NCBI GenBank assembly: GCA_018265835.1
Contig: JABLYK010000017.1
Location: forward strand, 1 to 42,698
Reading direction: 5' to 3'
DNA from: Oscillospiraceae bacterium
Lineage (GTDB): Bacteria > Bacillota > Clostridia > Oscillospirales > Oscillospiraceae
Length of the DNA: 42,698 bases
A program made the translations under genes and the position numbers. Positions 5,811 to 13,797 of the stretch are shown here, in pieces; the stretch's first letter is position 1, and every line of letters begins with the position of its first letter. The notes below the pieces were generated by a model. The model did not search any database, had not been told where the DNA came from, and worked only from the letters and a program-made list of their open reading frames with translations.

Positions 5811-8567
5811 ATGGCAGGAAAGAAGTGGACCAAAAGACTCATGTCCATTGTTCTTGTGCTGGTCATGGCGTGTTCGTTGGTGATCCCGTCATTTGCAGTG
5901 CAGGAGGAGGACGGCTGGGACAGCACGCTGAAAATTGCCGTGATGTCCGATCTGCATTATCTTTCGCCGAGCATGATCTACGCTGGAGAGGACTATACCC
6001 ACGACCTCAACAGCGACCGGAAAATGCTTACCGAGAGCAGTGCAATCATTGACGAGATGCTGAAAGCGGTGGAGCAGGATGCTCCGGATGTGCTTCTGAT
6101 TTCCGGCGACCTGACGAAGGACGGCGAGTTGGAGTGCCATGAGGGGATTGCAGCGAAGCTGCAGGCACTGCAGCAGAAGCTCCCGGGGCTGAAGATCTAT
6201 GTCGCGCCGGGCAACCATGACAACCGCAATGTCAACGGCAAGAACTTCAACACGTCGACCGGGAAGGCGACTGCCGCCACGCGCACGAACCCGGAAGATT
6301 TCAAACGCGCTTACGACTTCGTCTATTCCGATGAGACCGTAATCGCCACCTTCACGCCGCCGGCGGGCAAGGAGGCAGGCAGCCTGTCCTATGTGGCCAG
6401 ACCCACCGAGGGCTACACCGTCATTGCGATAGACACCTGCCGCTACAGTGCGGATAACACCGAAAGCGGCACAGACGAGCACGAGACCAGCGGCGCCATC
6501 AGCGCGGAGCTGGAGCAGTGGGTCATCGAGCAGACCAAGGCCGCCAAGGCCAGAGGCGATATCGTCATCGGTCTGGAGCACCACGGACTGGTTGAGCACT
6601 TCAGCATGGAGAGCACGCTCATGCCTATGTATCTCGTCGAGGGCTATGACCGCATCGCGGAGGAGTATGCCGATGCCGGTATGAGCGTCGTGTTCACCGG
6701 TCATATGCACGCGAGCGACATCTCTGCGCTCACCACGGACAGCGGCAATACGCTCTATGACATTGAGACCGGCTCGGCTCTGACGTATCCGTCGCCCATG
6801 CGCTTTGTGGAAATCCGCAAAAATGCGCAGAATGTCGTGATGAACGTCTCCACCAAAACGCATATCGGCCCCATTACGTATGTGAACGCCGAAACCGGGA
6901 AGTGGGAGACCATTGACGATCTCACGGCCTACGGTCAGGAGCGCGGCTTCTCGGCGGACATGCTCTCCAACGTCGTCGGCGACTATGTTGGCGCTGCGCT
7001 TGGAAAATTTGTAAAGGTCGATGGCTTCCTCGTGAACACCATTGTGGGCAATATCGACAAGATTGTCCGCGACCTGTGCGCGATTCCAGTGACGGAGGAG
7101 AAGTCCCTGCTCGACTTTGTCAATTTCATCTATCAGACCCATCTCGCCGGCGATGAGCCGGAGGTCTGGCCGGAGTGGGTGAATACCGGCGTTTCCCGCA
7201 TTGAGAGCGGCGAGCTGCTTGACGAGGTGCTCCGCGTCGTTGTGAAGGACGCGTTTGGGGACTCCATCGCCAACGCGACGAAGTTCAGCGGCCTCTTCAC
7301 CAACATCGTGAAAAAGCAGATCAACGACTTCCTGCTGGATGTCGTCAATTCCTTCGGCCATGACGCGAACTACCTGGAGGATAACGATACGCTGCTTGTC
7401 CTGCAGGGCGGCAGAGCTGCTGTGACAGAGGTTCCGGTCAGCAGCGCGAGCGGGAATGTAAACGCGAAGGCGTATGTGCAAAACGGGACTGCTACGGTGT
7501 TCCTCACTGAAAACCAGCTCCGGACCGTTGCGCCGGCGGGCAGCGCCGCTGCTGTTACGGTGGACGTCTCAGAACCGGCGGTCAGCCGCGTGGTGCTCAC
7601 AGGCAGAGGCGTGGCCGTGGCTGCAAGTTCCGGCGCCGAAACGCTGAATATCTCGCTGCCGAACGGCACGGTCGCGTTCGACCGGACTGCGCTTGCAAGC
7701 GTGAATCAGAGCCGCGACGTTGCGGTTTCGATTGAGAGCGCGGCGCTCAACGCGGCGCAGCAGCGCGCCCTTGGCAAGCAGGCTGGCACGGCTGCGATTG
7801 TTTCCGCAAAGGTGACGGTTGGCGGCGCGCAGGCCACGGGCTTTGACGGCGGTAAGATGACGGTCGCGGTCCCGTATACGCCGAAAAATGGCGAGCAGAC
7901 TGCGGACCTGGTCGGCTGGACGGTTTCCCAGACCGGCACGATCCGTGAGAACAGCTATGACGCTGCTGCTGCACGCGCCACGTTCGTCACGGACGGAACG
8001 GATGCGTTGGCAATTGCACACTTCCCGTTCACCGATGTCAAAGCGAGCGAGTGGTTCTATTCCTATGTAGCATATGCATACAACAACAGCCTCTTTGACG
8101 GCATGTCGAAGACGACCTTTGAGCCACAGACGACGATGTCCCGCGCCATGCTGGTCACGGTTCTGTGGCGCGCAGAGGGCTGCCCCGATGCGCCGGACGC
8201 TTCGTTCCGCGATTTGAAAGCCGACTGGTACAAAACTGCGGTCAACTGGGCGGCGGAAAATGAGATCGTCAACGGCTACAATGCTGAGACGTTCGCCCCG
8301 GACGACGCCGTGACGCGCGAGCAGATGGCGACGCTCCTGTATCGCTACGGCGAATTCAAGGGCTATGATCTGAGCGGAGCTGCCGACTTCTCCAGCTTCC
8401 GGGATGCAGGCTTGGTCAGCGACTGGGCGGCGGATGCCATCGCCTGGGCGGTGCACGCCGGGATCCTGCAGGGTGACGACAACAATCAGCTCCTGCCGCT
8501 TGACAGCGCCACGCGCGCCGAGGTGGCGACGCTTCTCCAGCGCTTTCTCGAGTACTACACGGCGTAA
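5811..8567 (+). CDS. Secreted metallophosphoesterase with three SLH domains
   Basis: A 918-residue cell-surface protein. Residues 1-29 are a signal peptide (KKWTKRL, hydrophobic core, PSFA). Residues 40-330 form a calcineurin-like phosphoesterase with all metal-binding blocks: DLHY (D47, H49), SGD (D100), GNHD (N135, H136), LEHHGL and FTGHMHA. A long, mostly beta linker follows. Three S-layer homology domains fill 740-918, beginning FTDVKASEWFYSYV, FRDLKADWYKTAV and FRDAGLVSDWAADAI, each with a TRAE/TREQ/MSRA-type motif. SLH domains bind pyruvylated secondary wall polymer, so the enzyme sits on the outer wall. The substrate (nucleotide, phosphodiester or sphingomyelin-type) cannot be read. 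Strong GAAGGAGAG ribosome site. It ends at a terminator. Confidence 0.93.
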   Translation: MAGKKWTKRLMSIVLVLVMACSLVIPSFAVQEEDGWDSTLKIAVMSDLHYLSPSMIYAGEDYTHDLNSDRKMLTESSAIIDEMLKAVEQDAPDVLLISGDLTKDGELECHEGIAAKLQALQQKLPGLKIYVAPGNHDNRNVNGKNFNTSTGKATAATRTNPEDFKRAYDFVYSDETVIATFTPPAGKEAGSLSYVARPTEGYTVIAIDTCRYSADNTESGTDEHETSGAISAELEQWVIEQTKAAKARGDIVIGLEHHGLVEHFSMESTLMPMYLVEGYDRIAEEYADAGMSVVFTGHMHASDISALTTDSGNTLYDIETGSALTYPSPMRFVEIRKNAQNVVMNVSTKTHIGPITYVNAETGKWETIDDLTAYGQERGFSADMLSNVVGDYVGAALGKFVKVDGFLVNTIVGNIDKIVRDLCAIPVTEEKSLLDFVNFIYQTHLAGDEPEVWPEWVNTGVSRIESGELLDEVLRVVVKDAFGDSIANATKFSGLFTNIVKKQINDFLLDVVNSFGHDANYLEDNDTLLVLQGGRAAVTEVPVSSASGNVNAKAYVQNGTATVFLTENQLRTVAPAGSAAAVTVDVSEPAVSRVVLTGRGVAVAASSGAETLNISLPNGTVAFDRTALASVNQSRDVAVSIESAALNAAQQRALGKQAGTAAIVSAKVTVGGAQATGFDGGKMTVAVPYTPKNGEQTADLVGWTVSQTGTIRENSYDAAAARATFVTDGTDALAIAHFPFTDVKASEWFYSYVAYAYNNSLFDGMSKTTFEPQTTMSRAMLVTVLWRAEGCPDAPDASFRDLKADWYKTAVNWAAENEIVNGYNAETFAPDDAVTREQMATLLYRYGEFKGYDLSGAADFSSFRDAGLVSDWAADAIAWAVHAGILQGDDNNQLLPLDSATRAEVATLLQRFLEYYTA

Positions 8568-8594
8568 CTGCGAAATCGAACGCTCTTTAAATGC

Positions 8595-8628
8595 AAATTT
8601 CCCCCGGAATCTTCCGGGGGAAATTTTT
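8595..8628. terminator. Bidirectional terminator
   Basis: AAATTTCCCCCGGAA (8595-8609), loop TC, TTCCGGGGGAAATTT (8612-8626), T-runs on both strands. Shared by the SLH phosphoesterase and the convergent membrane-protein gene, whose stop codon (8627-8629) adjoins the stem. Confidence 0.9.
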
Positions 8629-9175
8629 AGTTCGCGGCCGCTTTTGGTTTCATTGCAATTGCAAGGAAAAACAGGGACAGCATGATGCTCAGCACGGACA
8701 GCTCCGGCAGCCATTCAAACACCGGAAGGCCGGACAGCCAGTATTTCGGCGGGTCCTCCACAAACAGGTGGAACAAAAACGGCAGCCCAAACAGCGGATA
8801 GAGCAGAAGCTTTGTGCGGATCACGCCTGTGACGGTCAGTGTGTACAGAAGGAGCACCGCGGTATACAGAATGCAGCACAGCAGGGTGTGCCACCAGTGG
8901 GCAAAGGTAAACGCCTTGAGATAGAAAAACAGCACGCCGCCCACCACGGAGATGCATGTGGGGAAAAGCGTTTCGGAGCCCTTGAGGAGAATCGCCGCAG
9001 CAAACACGACGGCGGCTGCGACCGGAAGAATCAGATAGAGAAGCAGCCCCCAGATATCCAGGCCTGCGCCGGGATAGTAGATGCAGCGGAATATGGCGCT
9101 GAGCAGCATGAACCCTACGGAGATCATGGAGCAGGGGTGATGGGGGTCTGCAACGAAGCCCGTGCGTTTTTTCAT
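8627..9175 (-). CDS. Hypothetical multi-pass membrane protein
   Basis: A 182-residue protein of unknown function. After a short basic N-terminus (MKKRTGF) there are about five hydrophobic spans: near residues 17-35, 41-65, 75-90, 95-120 and 125-140, and a last one at about 155-175. The C-terminus is MKPKAAAN. No family motif recognised. ATG at 9175 has GAGGTG at ideal spacing; the in-frame GTG at 9190 is itself part of that ribosome site. It follows the rpsB-tsf operon but is separated from it by an intrinsic terminator. Confidence 0.75.
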   Translation of the reverse strand: MKKRTGFVADPHHPCSMISVGFMLLSAIFRCIYYPGAGLDIWGLLLYLILPVAAAVVFAAAILLKGSETLFPTCISVVGGVLFFYLKAFTFAHWWHTLLCCILYTAVLLLYTLTVTGVIRTKLLLYPLFGLPFLFHLFVEDPPKYWLSGLPVFEWLPELSVLSIMLSLFFLAIAMKPKAAAN

Positions 9176-9197
9176 AACCGGACACCTCACGTTTTGT

Positions 9198-9235
9198 AAA
9201 AATCCCTGAAGTTTCAGAAAACTTCAGGGATTTTT
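9198..9235 (-). terminator. Terminator of the rpsB-tsf operon
   Basis: A 17-bp stem AAAAATCCCTGAAGTTT / AAACTTCAGGGATTTTT around CAGA, ending in a U-run in the minus-strand transcript, about 20 bp after the tsf stop. The symmetry means it may also work in the other direction. Confidence 0.88.
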
Positions 9236-9255
9236 GAATCAGATTGCGATATGCA

Positions 9256-10167
9256 TTACTTAATGAGCTTAGCGACTTCTTCCGCCAGATCGTCCTGACG
9301 CTTCTCGATGCCCTCGCCCTTCTCAAAGCGGGTGTAGGCAACCAGCTTGATGGGGGAGCCGATCTGCTTTGCGACATTGGCGATGTGCTGTTCGACGGAG
9401 ACCTTGTCGTCTTTGACGAACGCCTGCTGCATCAGGCAGATTTCCTTATAGAACTTGGAAATGCCGCCCATAACGATCTTCTCAATGATCTCAGCGGGCT
9501 TCTTGGCGTTTTTCGGATCTTCCTTGGCCTGCGCCATACGGATTTCTTTTTCCTTCTCGATGAATTCCTCGGACACGTCGGACTTGTCTTTGAAGGTCGG
9601 GTTCAGCGCCGCGATCTGCATGGCGATATCCTTACCCAGTTCCGTGACAGCTTCGTTGATGGAATCGGTATCAATATTCACCAGCACAGCGATGCGGCCG
9701 CCCATGTGGACGTATGGAATGCTCAGGCCGGTGTCATAGCGAGCGAAACGGCGAACCTTGATGTTCTCGCCAATGACGAGCACCTTGTCGTTCTGCTCTT
9801 CGAGCACGGTCTTGCCTTCGCTGTACTCGCAGGCATACAGTGCGTCGAGATCAGCCGGTGCGCTCTTGGCGATGACGGCGGCAACGCCCTTGACATAGTC
9901 CATGAAGAGCTCGTTTTTCGCAACGAAGTCGGACTCTGCGTTGACTTCCACGATCACGCCGACGCCATCAATCACAGTGGCGTAAGCAACGCCTTCGGCG
10001 GCGATGCGGCCGGCTTTCTTCTGAGCAGCGGCGAGACCCTTTTCGCGGAGCCATTCGATCGCCTTTTCAATATTGCCTTCGGCGGCGGTGAGAGCCTTTT
10101 TGCAGTCCATCATACCGACGCCGGTCATTTCGCGCAGGTTTTTTACATCAGCAGCAGAAAATGCCAT
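9256..10167 (-). CDS. tsf: Elongation factor Ts
   Basis: A 303-residue EF-Ts, the GDP/GTP exchange factor for EF-Tu. The N-terminal UBA-like domain has VKNLREMTGVGMMDCKKAL with the conserved TGVGMMDCK. The next helix region is IEKAIEWLREKGLAAAQKKAGR, followed by the core dimerisation subdomain AEGVAY and NAESDFVAKN. The length is usual for a Firmicute. Ribosome site AAAAGGAGAATG is just before the start. It is the second gene of rpsB-tsf, and the intergenic gap holds a GC hairpin. Confidence 0.98.
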   Translation of the reverse strand: MAFSAADVKNLREMTGVGMMDCKKALTAAEGNIEKAIEWLREKGLAAAQKKAGRIAAEGVAYATVIDGVGVIVEVNAESDFVAKNELFMDYVKGVAAVIAKSAPADLDALYACEYSEGKTVLEEQNDKVLVIGENIKVRRFARYDTGLSIPYVHMGGRIAVLVNIDTDSINEAVTELGKDIAMQIAALNPTFKDKSDVSEEFIEKEKEIRMAQAKEDPKNAKKPAEIIEKIVMGGISKFYKEICLMQQAFVKDDKVSVEQHIANVAKQIGSPIKLVAYTRFEKGEGIEKRQDDLAEEVAKLIK

Positions 10168-10200
10168 AGTTTCATTCTCCTTTTGTATTGTATATGGTTC

Positions 10201-10222
10201 GGGCGGGTGATTGGACCCGCCC
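10201..10222 (-). other. rpsB-tsf intergenic hairpin
   Basis: GGGCGGGT (10201-10208) and ACCCGCCC (10215-10222) form an 8-bp GC-rich stem with a six-base loop in the gap between rpsB and tsf. No U-run follows, so it is more likely an RNA-processing, stabilising or partial attenuation element than a full terminator. Confidence 0.6.
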
Positions 10223-10236
10223 GGAAAATTCAGTGT

Positions 10237-10968
10237 TTACTCTTCGACCTTCTCGGCCTCTTCCGCAGCGGGCTCTTCCGCATCGGCGCCCTGAAGACCT
10301 TCCTGCACGGCGTTGGCCATGGTGGAGGAGATCAGACGGATGGCGCGGATTGCGTCGTCGTTTGCGGGGATGACGTAGTCGACTTCGTCAGGATCGCAGT
10401 TGGTGTCCACGATTGCAACGATGGGGATGTGCAACTTGCGCGCCTCAGCGATGGCGTTGTGCTCCTTGCGGGGGTCAACGACGAACAGCGCACCGGGCAG
10501 CTTCTTCATTTCCTTTACGCCACCGAGGTACTTCTCGAGCTTTTCCATCTCGCCGAGGAGCTTGATGACTTCCTTCTTCGGCAGCATGTCGAAGGTGCCG
10601 TCCTCCTGCATCTTCTTGAGCTGAGCCAGACGGTCAATACGGGTGCGCATGGTCTTGAAGTTGGTGAGCATACCGCCGAGCCAGCGGGCGTTGACGTAGT
10701 ACATGCCAACACGGGATGCCTCTTCCTTCACGGCGTCGGCCGCCTGCTTCTTGGTGCCGACGAAAAGGATGGTCTGGCCATTCTCAGCAAGGCCGCGCAC
10801 GAAATTATACGCCTCTTCGAGCTTCTTGACGGTTTTCTGCAGATCAATGATGTAGATGCCGTTGCGCTCGCAGTAAATGTACTCGGCCATCTTCGGGTTC
10901 CATCTGCGGGTCTGGTGACCGAAATGCACACCGGCCTCCAGAAGCTGTTTCATAGATACGACTGCCAT
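10237..10968 (-). CDS. rpsB: 30S ribosomal protein S2
   Basis: A 243-residue S2, essential for the 30S head and for S1/mRNA binding. Signatures: MKQLLEAGVHFGHQTRRWNPKM at the start, YIYCERNGIYIIDLQKT, LFVGTKKQA, NARWLGGMLTNF, ALFVVDPRKEHNAIAEA, and the C-terminal acidic tail rich in E and A, typical of Gram-positives. Ribosome site AAAGGAGGAAAC. It is first in the operon with tsf and has a long structured leader with a good promoter. Confidence 0.98.
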   Translation of the reverse strand: MAVVSMKQLLEAGVHFGHQTRRWNPKMAEYIYCERNGIYIIDLQKTVKKLEEAYNFVRGLAENGQTILFVGTKKQAADAVKEEASRVGMYYVNARWLGGMLTNFKTMRTRIDRLAQLKKMQEDGTFDMLPKKEVIKLLGEMEKLEKYLGGVKEMKKLPGALFVVDPRKEHNAIAEARKLHIPIVAIVDTNCDPDEVDYVIPANDDAIRAIRLISSTMANAVQEGLQGADAEEPAAEEAEKVEE

Positions 10969-11072
10969 TGTTTTTGTTTCCTCCTTTAATTAGTTGCTAC
11001 CTCCGGGAGCGTCATCTGGGCCCGACCAGACCGCAGTCACATGGTCGCTCATCAACTCCCGTGCGTAATGCC
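10969..11072 (-). promoter_or_regulatory. Structured 5' leader of rpsB (candidate autoregulatory RNA)
   Basis: Between the promoter and the rpsB start lie about 100 transcribed bases with nested pairing. The outer helix is CGGGAG/CTCCCG (11056-11061 with 11004-11009). The inner hairpin pairs GACCA with TGGTC (11042-11046 with 11024-11028), capped by a GAC/GTC mini-stem around four bases (11029-11038). The 3' arm of the outer helix adjoins the rpsB ribosome site region. Ribosomal operons often carry such leaders for feedback by their own protein. A 20-codon reading frame also fits in the leader but has only weak support. Confidence 0.55.
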
Positions 11073-11077
11073 TTGGT

Positions 11078-11106
11078 ATTATACCAAGTTGTCCTTGAAA
11101 TTGCAA
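11078..11106 (-). promoter_or_regulatory. Promoter of rpsB-tsf
   Basis: On the minus strand: TTGCAA (11106-11101), 17-bp spacer, perfect TATAAT (11083-11078). The -10 sits in a small palindrome, CTTGGTATAATACCAAG. Confidence 0.8.
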
Positions 11107-11144
11107 GTGTTTCAGCGGAATTTTTTGCCGCGGTTTTGAAAAAA

Positions 11145-11426
11145 TTAAACGTATGGAGGCCGCTTTTCCCGCTTTTTGCGCGGCTGCGTCTCGGCGACCT
11201 CCGCGAGGATGATATCTTCCCCCATGCGGGTGATGCAGGACCACGGCAGCACGTAGTCGTCCTCACCCATCAGCAGCCCACCGAACTTTTTCTGTCCGGG
11301 GACGATCAGCGAGAGGATGCGCCCCTCGTCCATGTCGATTTCCGCGTCATAGACGTAGCCGAGCCGCTGACCGGTGGCCATGTTGATGACTTCCTTGTAT
11401 CGCAGATCCGAAAGACAGCATTTCAT
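11145..11426 (-). CDS. YlmC/YmxH-family sporulation protein (PRC-barrel)
   Basis: A 93-residue PRC-barrel protein of the YlmC/YmxH family, a small conserved protein of spore-formers. It starts MKCCLSDLRYKEVINMATGQ and has LGYVYDAEIDMDEGRILSLI, VPGQKK and LPWSCITRMGEDIILAE. The last pattern is characteristic. The start at 11426 has GGAGGAA seven bases upstream. It follows sigG on the same strand after 73 bp, a neighbourhood often seen in Clostridia. The molecular role is unknown. Confidence 0.88.
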   Translation of the reverse strand: MKCCLSDLRYKEVINMATGQRLGYVYDAEIDMDEGRILSLIVPGQKKFGGLLMGEDDYVLPWSCITRMGEDIILAEVAETQPRKKREKRPPYV

Positions 11427-11499
11427 AGGCGATTCCTCCGCAGCATGAAAAGTCGTTTTTTGTTCCATTCTATGGCGCGGAGAGCGTGTCCTATACGCA

Positions 11500-12282
11500 C
11501 TACGACACGAAAATGTTCTTTTTGATTTTTGAAATCGCGTTTTTCTCCAGCCGGGAGACCTGCGCCTGACTGATACCGATCTCCGACGCAACCTCCATTT
11601 GCGTTTTGCCAGCGTAGAACCGGAGCGACAGGATGCGCTTTTCCCGGTCGTTCAGGTTGGAAATGGCGGAGGAGAGCGCGATCTGCTCCAGCCACTGTTC
11701 ATCCGTGTTTTTGGAGTCGCCCACCTGATCCATCACGCAGATGTTCTCGCCGCTGTCGGTGTAGATCGGCTCGTACAGGGAGATGGGCTCGCTGATGGCG
11801 TCCAGCGCGAAGACGACCTCCTCGCGCCGGATGTCCAGCTCGTTGGCGATCTCCTCCATGGTCGGCTCCCGGCCTGTGGCGGCGGTCAGCTTTTCCTTGG
11901 CCTGCAGCACGCGATAGGCTGTGTCGCGCATCGAGCGGCTGACGCGGATGGCGCTGTTGTCGCGCAGGTAACGGCGGATTTCCCCGGAAATCATGGGCAC
12001 GCCGTAGGTGGAAAACCGCACGTCGTGGTTTTCGGCGTCAAAGTTGTCGATGGCCTTGATGAGCCCGATGCAGCCGACCTGAAACAGGTCGTCCACATTT
12101 TCGCCGCGCCCAACGAATTTTTGGATCACGGACAGCACCAGCCGCAGATTCCCGGCAATGAGCGCCTCGCGCGCCGCGGCGTCGCCCTGTTTGGCTTTGA
12201 TGAGCAGCTCGCGGCATTCGTCGCTGCCCAGCACCTTCAGCTTTGCGGTGTTGACGCCGCAGATCTCGACTTTTCCAAGCAT
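11500..12282 (-). CDS. sigG: RNA polymerase sporulation sigma factor SigG
   Basis: A 260-residue sigma-70 family factor, the same length as Bacillus SigG, which directs late forespore genes. The N-terminus MLGKVEICGVNTAKLKVL is the SigG-type lead. Region 2 has NLRLVLSVIQKFVGRGENVDDLFQVG and FSTYGVPMISGEIRRYLRD. Region 3 has GREPTMEEIANELDI. Region 4 ends REKRILSLRFYAGKTQMEVA with the helix-turn-helix SQAQVSRLEKNA. Ribosome site GGGAGGAG. Start at 12282; a longer open frame to 12588 only overlaps the next gene. sigE/spoIIGA, adjacent in many genomes, are not here. A weak forespore-type promoter (GTATC, 18 bp, AACACTA) lies upstream but is uncertain. Confidence 0.96.
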   Translation of the reverse strand: MLGKVEICGVNTAKLKVLGSDECRELLIKAKQGDAAAREALIAGNLRLVLSVIQKFVGRGENVDDLFQVGCIGLIKAIDNFDAENHDVRFSTYGVPMISGEIRRYLRDNSAIRVSRSMRDTAYRVLQAKEKLTAATGREPTMEEIANELDIRREEVVFALDAISEPISLYEPIYTDSGENICVMDQVGDSKNTDEQWLEQIALSSAISNLNDREKRILSLRFYAGKTQMEVASEIGISQAQVSRLEKNAISKIKKNIFVS

Positions 12283-12352
12283 AAAAAACTCCTCCCGTCG
12301 GTACACCGTAGTGTTTCCGAAAGGGAGGAATTTGATACCTTGGGTATGATTT

Positions 12353-13678
12353 TCAGCGTTCGGCGGTTGTTTCTTCCTCGGCCGGCTCCGTTGCCCGTTT
12401 CTTTGCGAGCGCATTCTGGAGCCAGTTTCTGCCGTCCACGTAGCGGGACACAATGAAGGACGCCACATAGTCGCCGGCGGCATTGACCATCGTAGCCGGG
12501 GGATCGACCAAATTGCCGAGCGCGAGCGCGATGGGGTAGGCGATTGCAAGCTGATCGGGGAAGAAAATGGTGCAGAGCACAAGCTCACCCGTACCGCCGC
12601 CGCCGGGAATACCGGACATGGCCACGGACGAGAACACCGCGATCACGATGGCGAGCAGCGCCTTGCCGGTGCCGAAGTCCAGACCGAAAATGCCGAACAG
12701 GAACGCGACCTTGACGATGGCGCTCATGGCCGAGCCGTCCATGTGCATCGTCGCGCCGAGCGGGAGCACGATGTCGGAGACATCCTTGGAGATGCCGGTC
12801 TCCTCAGCGACCTCCATGTTCGTCGGGATGGTCGCCACTGAGGAGCACGTGCCGAAAGAAACCGCCGCAGGACGCAGCAGGTGCTGAAACATGACCTTTT
12901 CGCCGCCCTTGCCGCCGCCGAAGCGGGCATAGATCGGGAAGAAGAGGAACATGTAGGCGAAGCACATGACATAGTAGATGATGAGCGTGCGGCTGTAGTC
13001 GCCGATCAGCTCGGGGCCGTAGCTGGCGACGAGATAGGCAAAGAAACCGAAGAAGCCGATGGGCGCATAGTACGTGATGATCTTGACGACCTTCATCAGG
13101 CAGTTGTTCAGATCGTCGAGCAGGGCGGCGGTCTTGGTTTTCGGGCCGCCGCTCAGCTGGATGCCGAAGCCGAAGAGCACTGCGGCCACGATCAGCGGAA
13201 GAATCGCCCTACGGCTGAACAGTTCCGTGAAGTCCGGCTTGGTGAAGAAATTGACAATCATATCCGCAAGGCCGAGCGTCTCGCCGATTTCGCCCTCCAC
13301 AACGGTGTATGCCCCGGTGACGAGCGGGAAGATCCGCACAACGATGTACATGAGCAGCGCGGCGATGTCCGCCGTGACGACGAAGGTGAGAATGGTGGTG
13401 CCCATAACTTTGCCCGCGCGCTTGATGCTCTGCATATTTGCGATTGCGGAGGAGATGGAGACAAAGACCATCGGAACCACAACGCAGAACATCAGATTGA
13501 TGAATACGGTGCCGATTGGTTCCAGACAGGTTGCGCCGGCACTGACGATCTCGCCGGAGGCGTCTTTGACCGCCGGCCAGAAGGCGCCGGTGACGCAGCC
13601 GGCAACGATGCCGACAAGCATTGCGATCAAAAACCCGTAGGTCTTTAGGAAGGACTTGGAACGCTTGGTTTGCGACAT
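12353..13678 (-). CDS. Dicarboxylate/amino acid:cation symporter (DAACS, SLC1 family)
   Basis: A 441-residue membrane transporter of the glutamate/aspartate/C4-dicarboxylate family. About eight hydrophobic spans plus two re-entrant hairpins are expected. The first hairpin region has SFGTCSSVATIPTNMEVAEE, with the serine-rich motif, followed by LPLGATMHMDGSAM. The second has SGIPGGGGTGELV, and NLVDPPATMVNAAGD holds the conserved substrate/cation-binding NxxxD-type region. The ATG at 13678 has AAGGAG eight bases upstream; the GTG at 13687 touches the ribosome site. It is divergent from an AraC regulator that probably controls it. The substrate is not certain. Confidence 0.92.
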   Translation of the reverse strand: MSQTKRSKSFLKTYGFLIAMLVGIVAGCVTGAFWPAVKDASGEIVSAGATCLEPIGTVFINLMFCVVVPMVFVSISSAIANMQSIKRAGKVMGTTILTFVVTADIAALLMYIVVRIFPLVTGAYTVVEGEIGETLGLADMIVNFFTKPDFTELFSRRAILPLIVAAVLFGFGIQLSGGPKTKTAALLDDLNNCLMKVVKIITYYAPIGFFGFFAYLVASYGPELIGDYSRTLIIYYVMCFAYMFLFFPIYARFGGGKGGEKVMFQHLLRPAAVSFGTCSSVATIPTNMEVAEETGISKDVSDIVLPLGATMHMDGSAMSAIVKVAFLFGIFGLDFGTGKALLAIVIAVFSSVAMSGIPGGGGTGELVLCTIFFPDQLAIAYPIALALGNLVDPPATMVNAAGDYVASFIVSRYVDGRNWLQNALAKKRATEPAEEETTAER

Positions 13679-13712
13679 AATGAACACTCCTTACTGAAGT
13701 CGGGATGTTCCT

Positions 13713-13776
13713 ATTATATTCATCTTTCGCTTGCAAATTAAGCGCAAAAAATGCTAATATAATTGCAAAAAGTGCT
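13713..13776. promoter_or_regulatory. Divergent control region with 21-bp tandem repeats
   Basis: Two near-identical direct repeats, GCAAAAAATGCT (13744-13755) and GCAAAAAGTGCT (13765-13776), start exactly 21 bp apart, two helical turns, as expected for an AraC-family dimer site. A -10-like TATAAT (13758-13763) lies between them for the regulator gene. On the minus strand TATAAT (13718-13713) serves the symporter, with a poor -35, which suggests activator dependence. Confidence 0.6.
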
Positions 13777-13797
13777 TTACCTGGAGGGAACATGCCA

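Noticed and set aside
5889..7481. A 530-codon open frame on the minus strand
   Set aside because: Antisense to the SLH phosphoesterase, which has a signal peptide and all domain motifs.
10201..10222. Terminator between rpsB and tsf
   Set aside because: The stem is strong but no U-run follows on the minus strand, and tsf has no other promoter.
9244..10989. A 581-codon open frame on the plus strand
   Set aside because: It lies opposite tsf and rpsB, which are unmistakable, and its leucine/valine-rich, D/H-rich composition is that of an antisense shadow of GC-rich coding DNA.
10988..11050. A 20-codon leader peptide before rpsB
   Set aside because: The ATG has only weak ribosome-site spacing and the frame overlaps the helices of the leader, so RNA structure explains the region better.
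12283..12588. N-terminal extension of sigG
   Set aside because: It overlaps the symporter coding end in another frame; the ATG at 12282 with GGGAGGAG gives the 260-residue SigG length.
13705..13797. Upstream extension of the AraC gene
   Set aside because: The added residues cover the promoter and tandem operator and have no ribosome site.
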